Shown one piece after another: positions 31,187 through 32,035 of a stretch of DNA of 32,035 bases (within the stretch, counting starts at the first letter, position 1; each line of letters starts with the position of its first letter). The notes beneath the pieces are model-generated. The model was not told the origin of the DNA. It saw nothing but the letters and a program-made list of their open reading frames with translations, and did not search any database. Source of the DNA: Erysipelotrichia bacterium (GTDB lineage: Bacteria; Bacillota_I; Bacilli_A; Erysipelotrichales; Erysipelotrichaceae); assembly GCA_012800355.1 (NCBI GenBank), contig JAAZJL010000078.1, positions 1 through 32,035 of the forward strand. Reading direction: 5' to 3'. The position numbers and the translations under genes were made by a program.

Positions 31187-31910
31187 GCAAATTAAAAACG
31201 CTAAAGTTCCAAAATATCAAAGAATAGAAAATGATTTAATCGATAAAATCACACATTCTGTCTATAAATATAAAGAAGCTATTCCCTCAGAAGCTGAACT
31301 ATGCAAAGAATATAACTGTTCAAGAGTAACAGTAAGACAAGCTTTAGCTAATTTAGCTTATAAAGGTTTCATTAAAAAAGTACGAGGAAGTGGTGCTTTT
31401 GTTGAAAAATCAAAAGTGATTCAAAGAAACCCTTATATTATTGGCTTTACTGAGGATATGATTGCCAAAGGAAGAGTTCCAAAAACAGAAGTAAACTCTT
31501 TTAGTATCGTCAACGCTGGTAAAGGTGCTGCTAATTTGCTTCATATCGATGAAGATTCTCCTGTCTATTTTATTGAAAGAACTAGATACGCAGATGATGT
31601 ACCTATAATGTTTGAAAGAACTTATATGTCAGTTGATATGCATCCTAATATCTCACTAGGCATCCTTAAAAATTCAAAATACCAATATGCCGAAGATCAA
31701 GGGCTAAGGATAGAATATTCTGATCAAAATATTACTCCCATATTTGCCAGCGAATACATAGCAGATCAACTAAATATTTCTACCACTCAACCAATGTTAA
31801 AAGTAGCTAATACGACCTACTTAGAAGATGGTACAATATTTGACCATACAGATCTTTACTTACATCCTGAATTATATCAATTAAATATGGTTAAGTATAA
31901 AAAGAAATAA
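31185..31910 (+). CDS. GntR family regulator with UTRA domain (HutC subfamily)
   Basis: Sugar-responsive transcription regulator. Winged helix-turn-helix at about residues 10-75 (EAIPSEAELCKEYNCSRVTV followed by RQALANLAYKGFIKKVRGSG) and a UTRA ligand-binding domain at about 95-235, with NLLHIDEDSPVYFIERTRYADDVPIMFERTY and DHTDLYLHPELYQL. Length 241 aa is standard. UTRA domains usually bind phosphorylated sugars such as GlcNAc-6-phosphate, which fits a PTS product. It is divergent from the PTS-sulfatase operon and its likely operators lie in the shared 181-base region. The ribosome binding site is AGGAGG. Confidence 0.93.
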   Translation: MQIKNAKVPKYQRIENDLIDKITHSVYKYKEAIPSEAELCKEYNCSRVTVRQALANLAYKGFIKKVRGSGAFVEKSKVIQRNPYIIGFTEDMIAKGRVPKTEVNSFSIVNAGKGAANLLHIDEDSPVYFIERTRYADDVPIMFERTYMSVDMHPNISLGILKNSKYQYAEDQGLRIEYSDQNITPIFASEYIADQLNISTTQPMLKVANTTYLEDGTIFDHTDLYLHPELYQLNMVKYKKK

Positions 31911-31927
31911 CCCTCTTTAAACTTTAA

Positions 31928-31969
31928 TGGGGACTTAAAAAAGTGACCTTTAATTTTTGGTGGGGACTT
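31928..31969. mobile_element. Possible end of an IS21-like element (body outside window)
   Basis: TGGGGACTT occurs at 31928-31936 and again at 31961-31969, with AAGTGACC between. Short repeats of this kind, with GTGACC, resemble the terminal repeats of IS21-family elements in low-GC Gram-positives, recalled rather than searched. No transposase ORF is visible in the last 66 bases. It could also be a remnant. Confidence 0.35.
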
Positions 31970-32035
31970 GAAATTCAAAAAAACAGTATAAATTAAATGA
32001 AAACATACTAATTAATGATGAAATTATAATGGGAA

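Noticed and set aside
1-32035. CRISPR array, prophage or replication origin
   Set aside because: No regularly spaced repeats, phage structural genes or DnaA-box clusters were seen.

Overview
The window is AT-rich, uses ATG with strong AGGAGG-type ribosome binding sites, uses TGA as a stop, carries Gram-positive lipoproteins and encodes the 3' CCA of its tRNA. Together with SufS/SufU, MATE, RpiR and mannose-family PTS genes this points to a low-GC Bacillota (Erysipelotrichia-like or a related gut Bacilli lineage). The genus cannot be read from the sequence.

Layout. Positions 1-3151 (minus) are the end of an ABC importer operon of the Fe3+/AfuA type: lipoprotein, ATPase and a permease cut by the window edge, with a near-consensus promoter at 3205-3233. 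Positions 3283-4227 (plus) hold a YhcC-type radical SAM protein with a possibly leaderless start. Positions 4209-7862 (minus) hold sufS, sufU, a papain-like/C39-like protein, a DIP1984-family protein and a DUF1287 protein. Positions 7994-9870 (plus) are a two-gene foldase operon of PrsA/parvulin type. Then on minus come a MATE exporter, tRNA-Leu(CAA), an MBL-fold hydrolase, a nucleotidyltransferase, a glycosylasparaginase, a second MBL hydrolase, a flavin reductase-like protein, a GyrI-like protein, a SAM methyltransferase, an ArsC/Spx-family protein, an Ogt-type DNA repair protein and a DUF4298 protein. An RpiR regulator (18391-19248, plus) converges on a three-gene minus operon (22087-19342: membrane methyltransferase, tandem GNAT, iron alcohol dehydrogenase). 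That operon is preceded by a leader with mutually exclusive hairpins that looks like an attenuator or riboswitch.

The most interesting part is 22438-31910. A GntR/UTRA regulator is divergent from a long minus-strand locus: PTS EIIC and EIID, a sulfatase, a PHP/DUF3604-like hydrolase, a second sulfatase resembling heparan N-sulfatase (SGSH), PTS EIIB, a membrane protein that looks like an M28 peptidase with lost metal ligands, and an anaerobic sulfatase-maturating enzyme. Neither sulfatase has a signal peptide, so the inferred pathway is: a sulfated (amino)sugar or small sulfated saccharide is imported and phosphorylated by the PTS, then desulfated in the cytoplasm by formylglycine sulfatases activated by the locus's own radical SAM enzyme. 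No EIIA, lyase or glycoside hydrolase is present in the window. Intercistronic hairpins at 29331-29392, 24544-24566 and 23585-23608 suggest that transport, sulfatase and maturase genes are expressed at different levels. GntR half-sites (TTGTA/TACAA) overlap the -35 box of the PTS operon.

The right edge (31928-31969) carries two copies of TGGGGACTT in a context resembling the end of an IS21-like element, whose body would lie outside the window.
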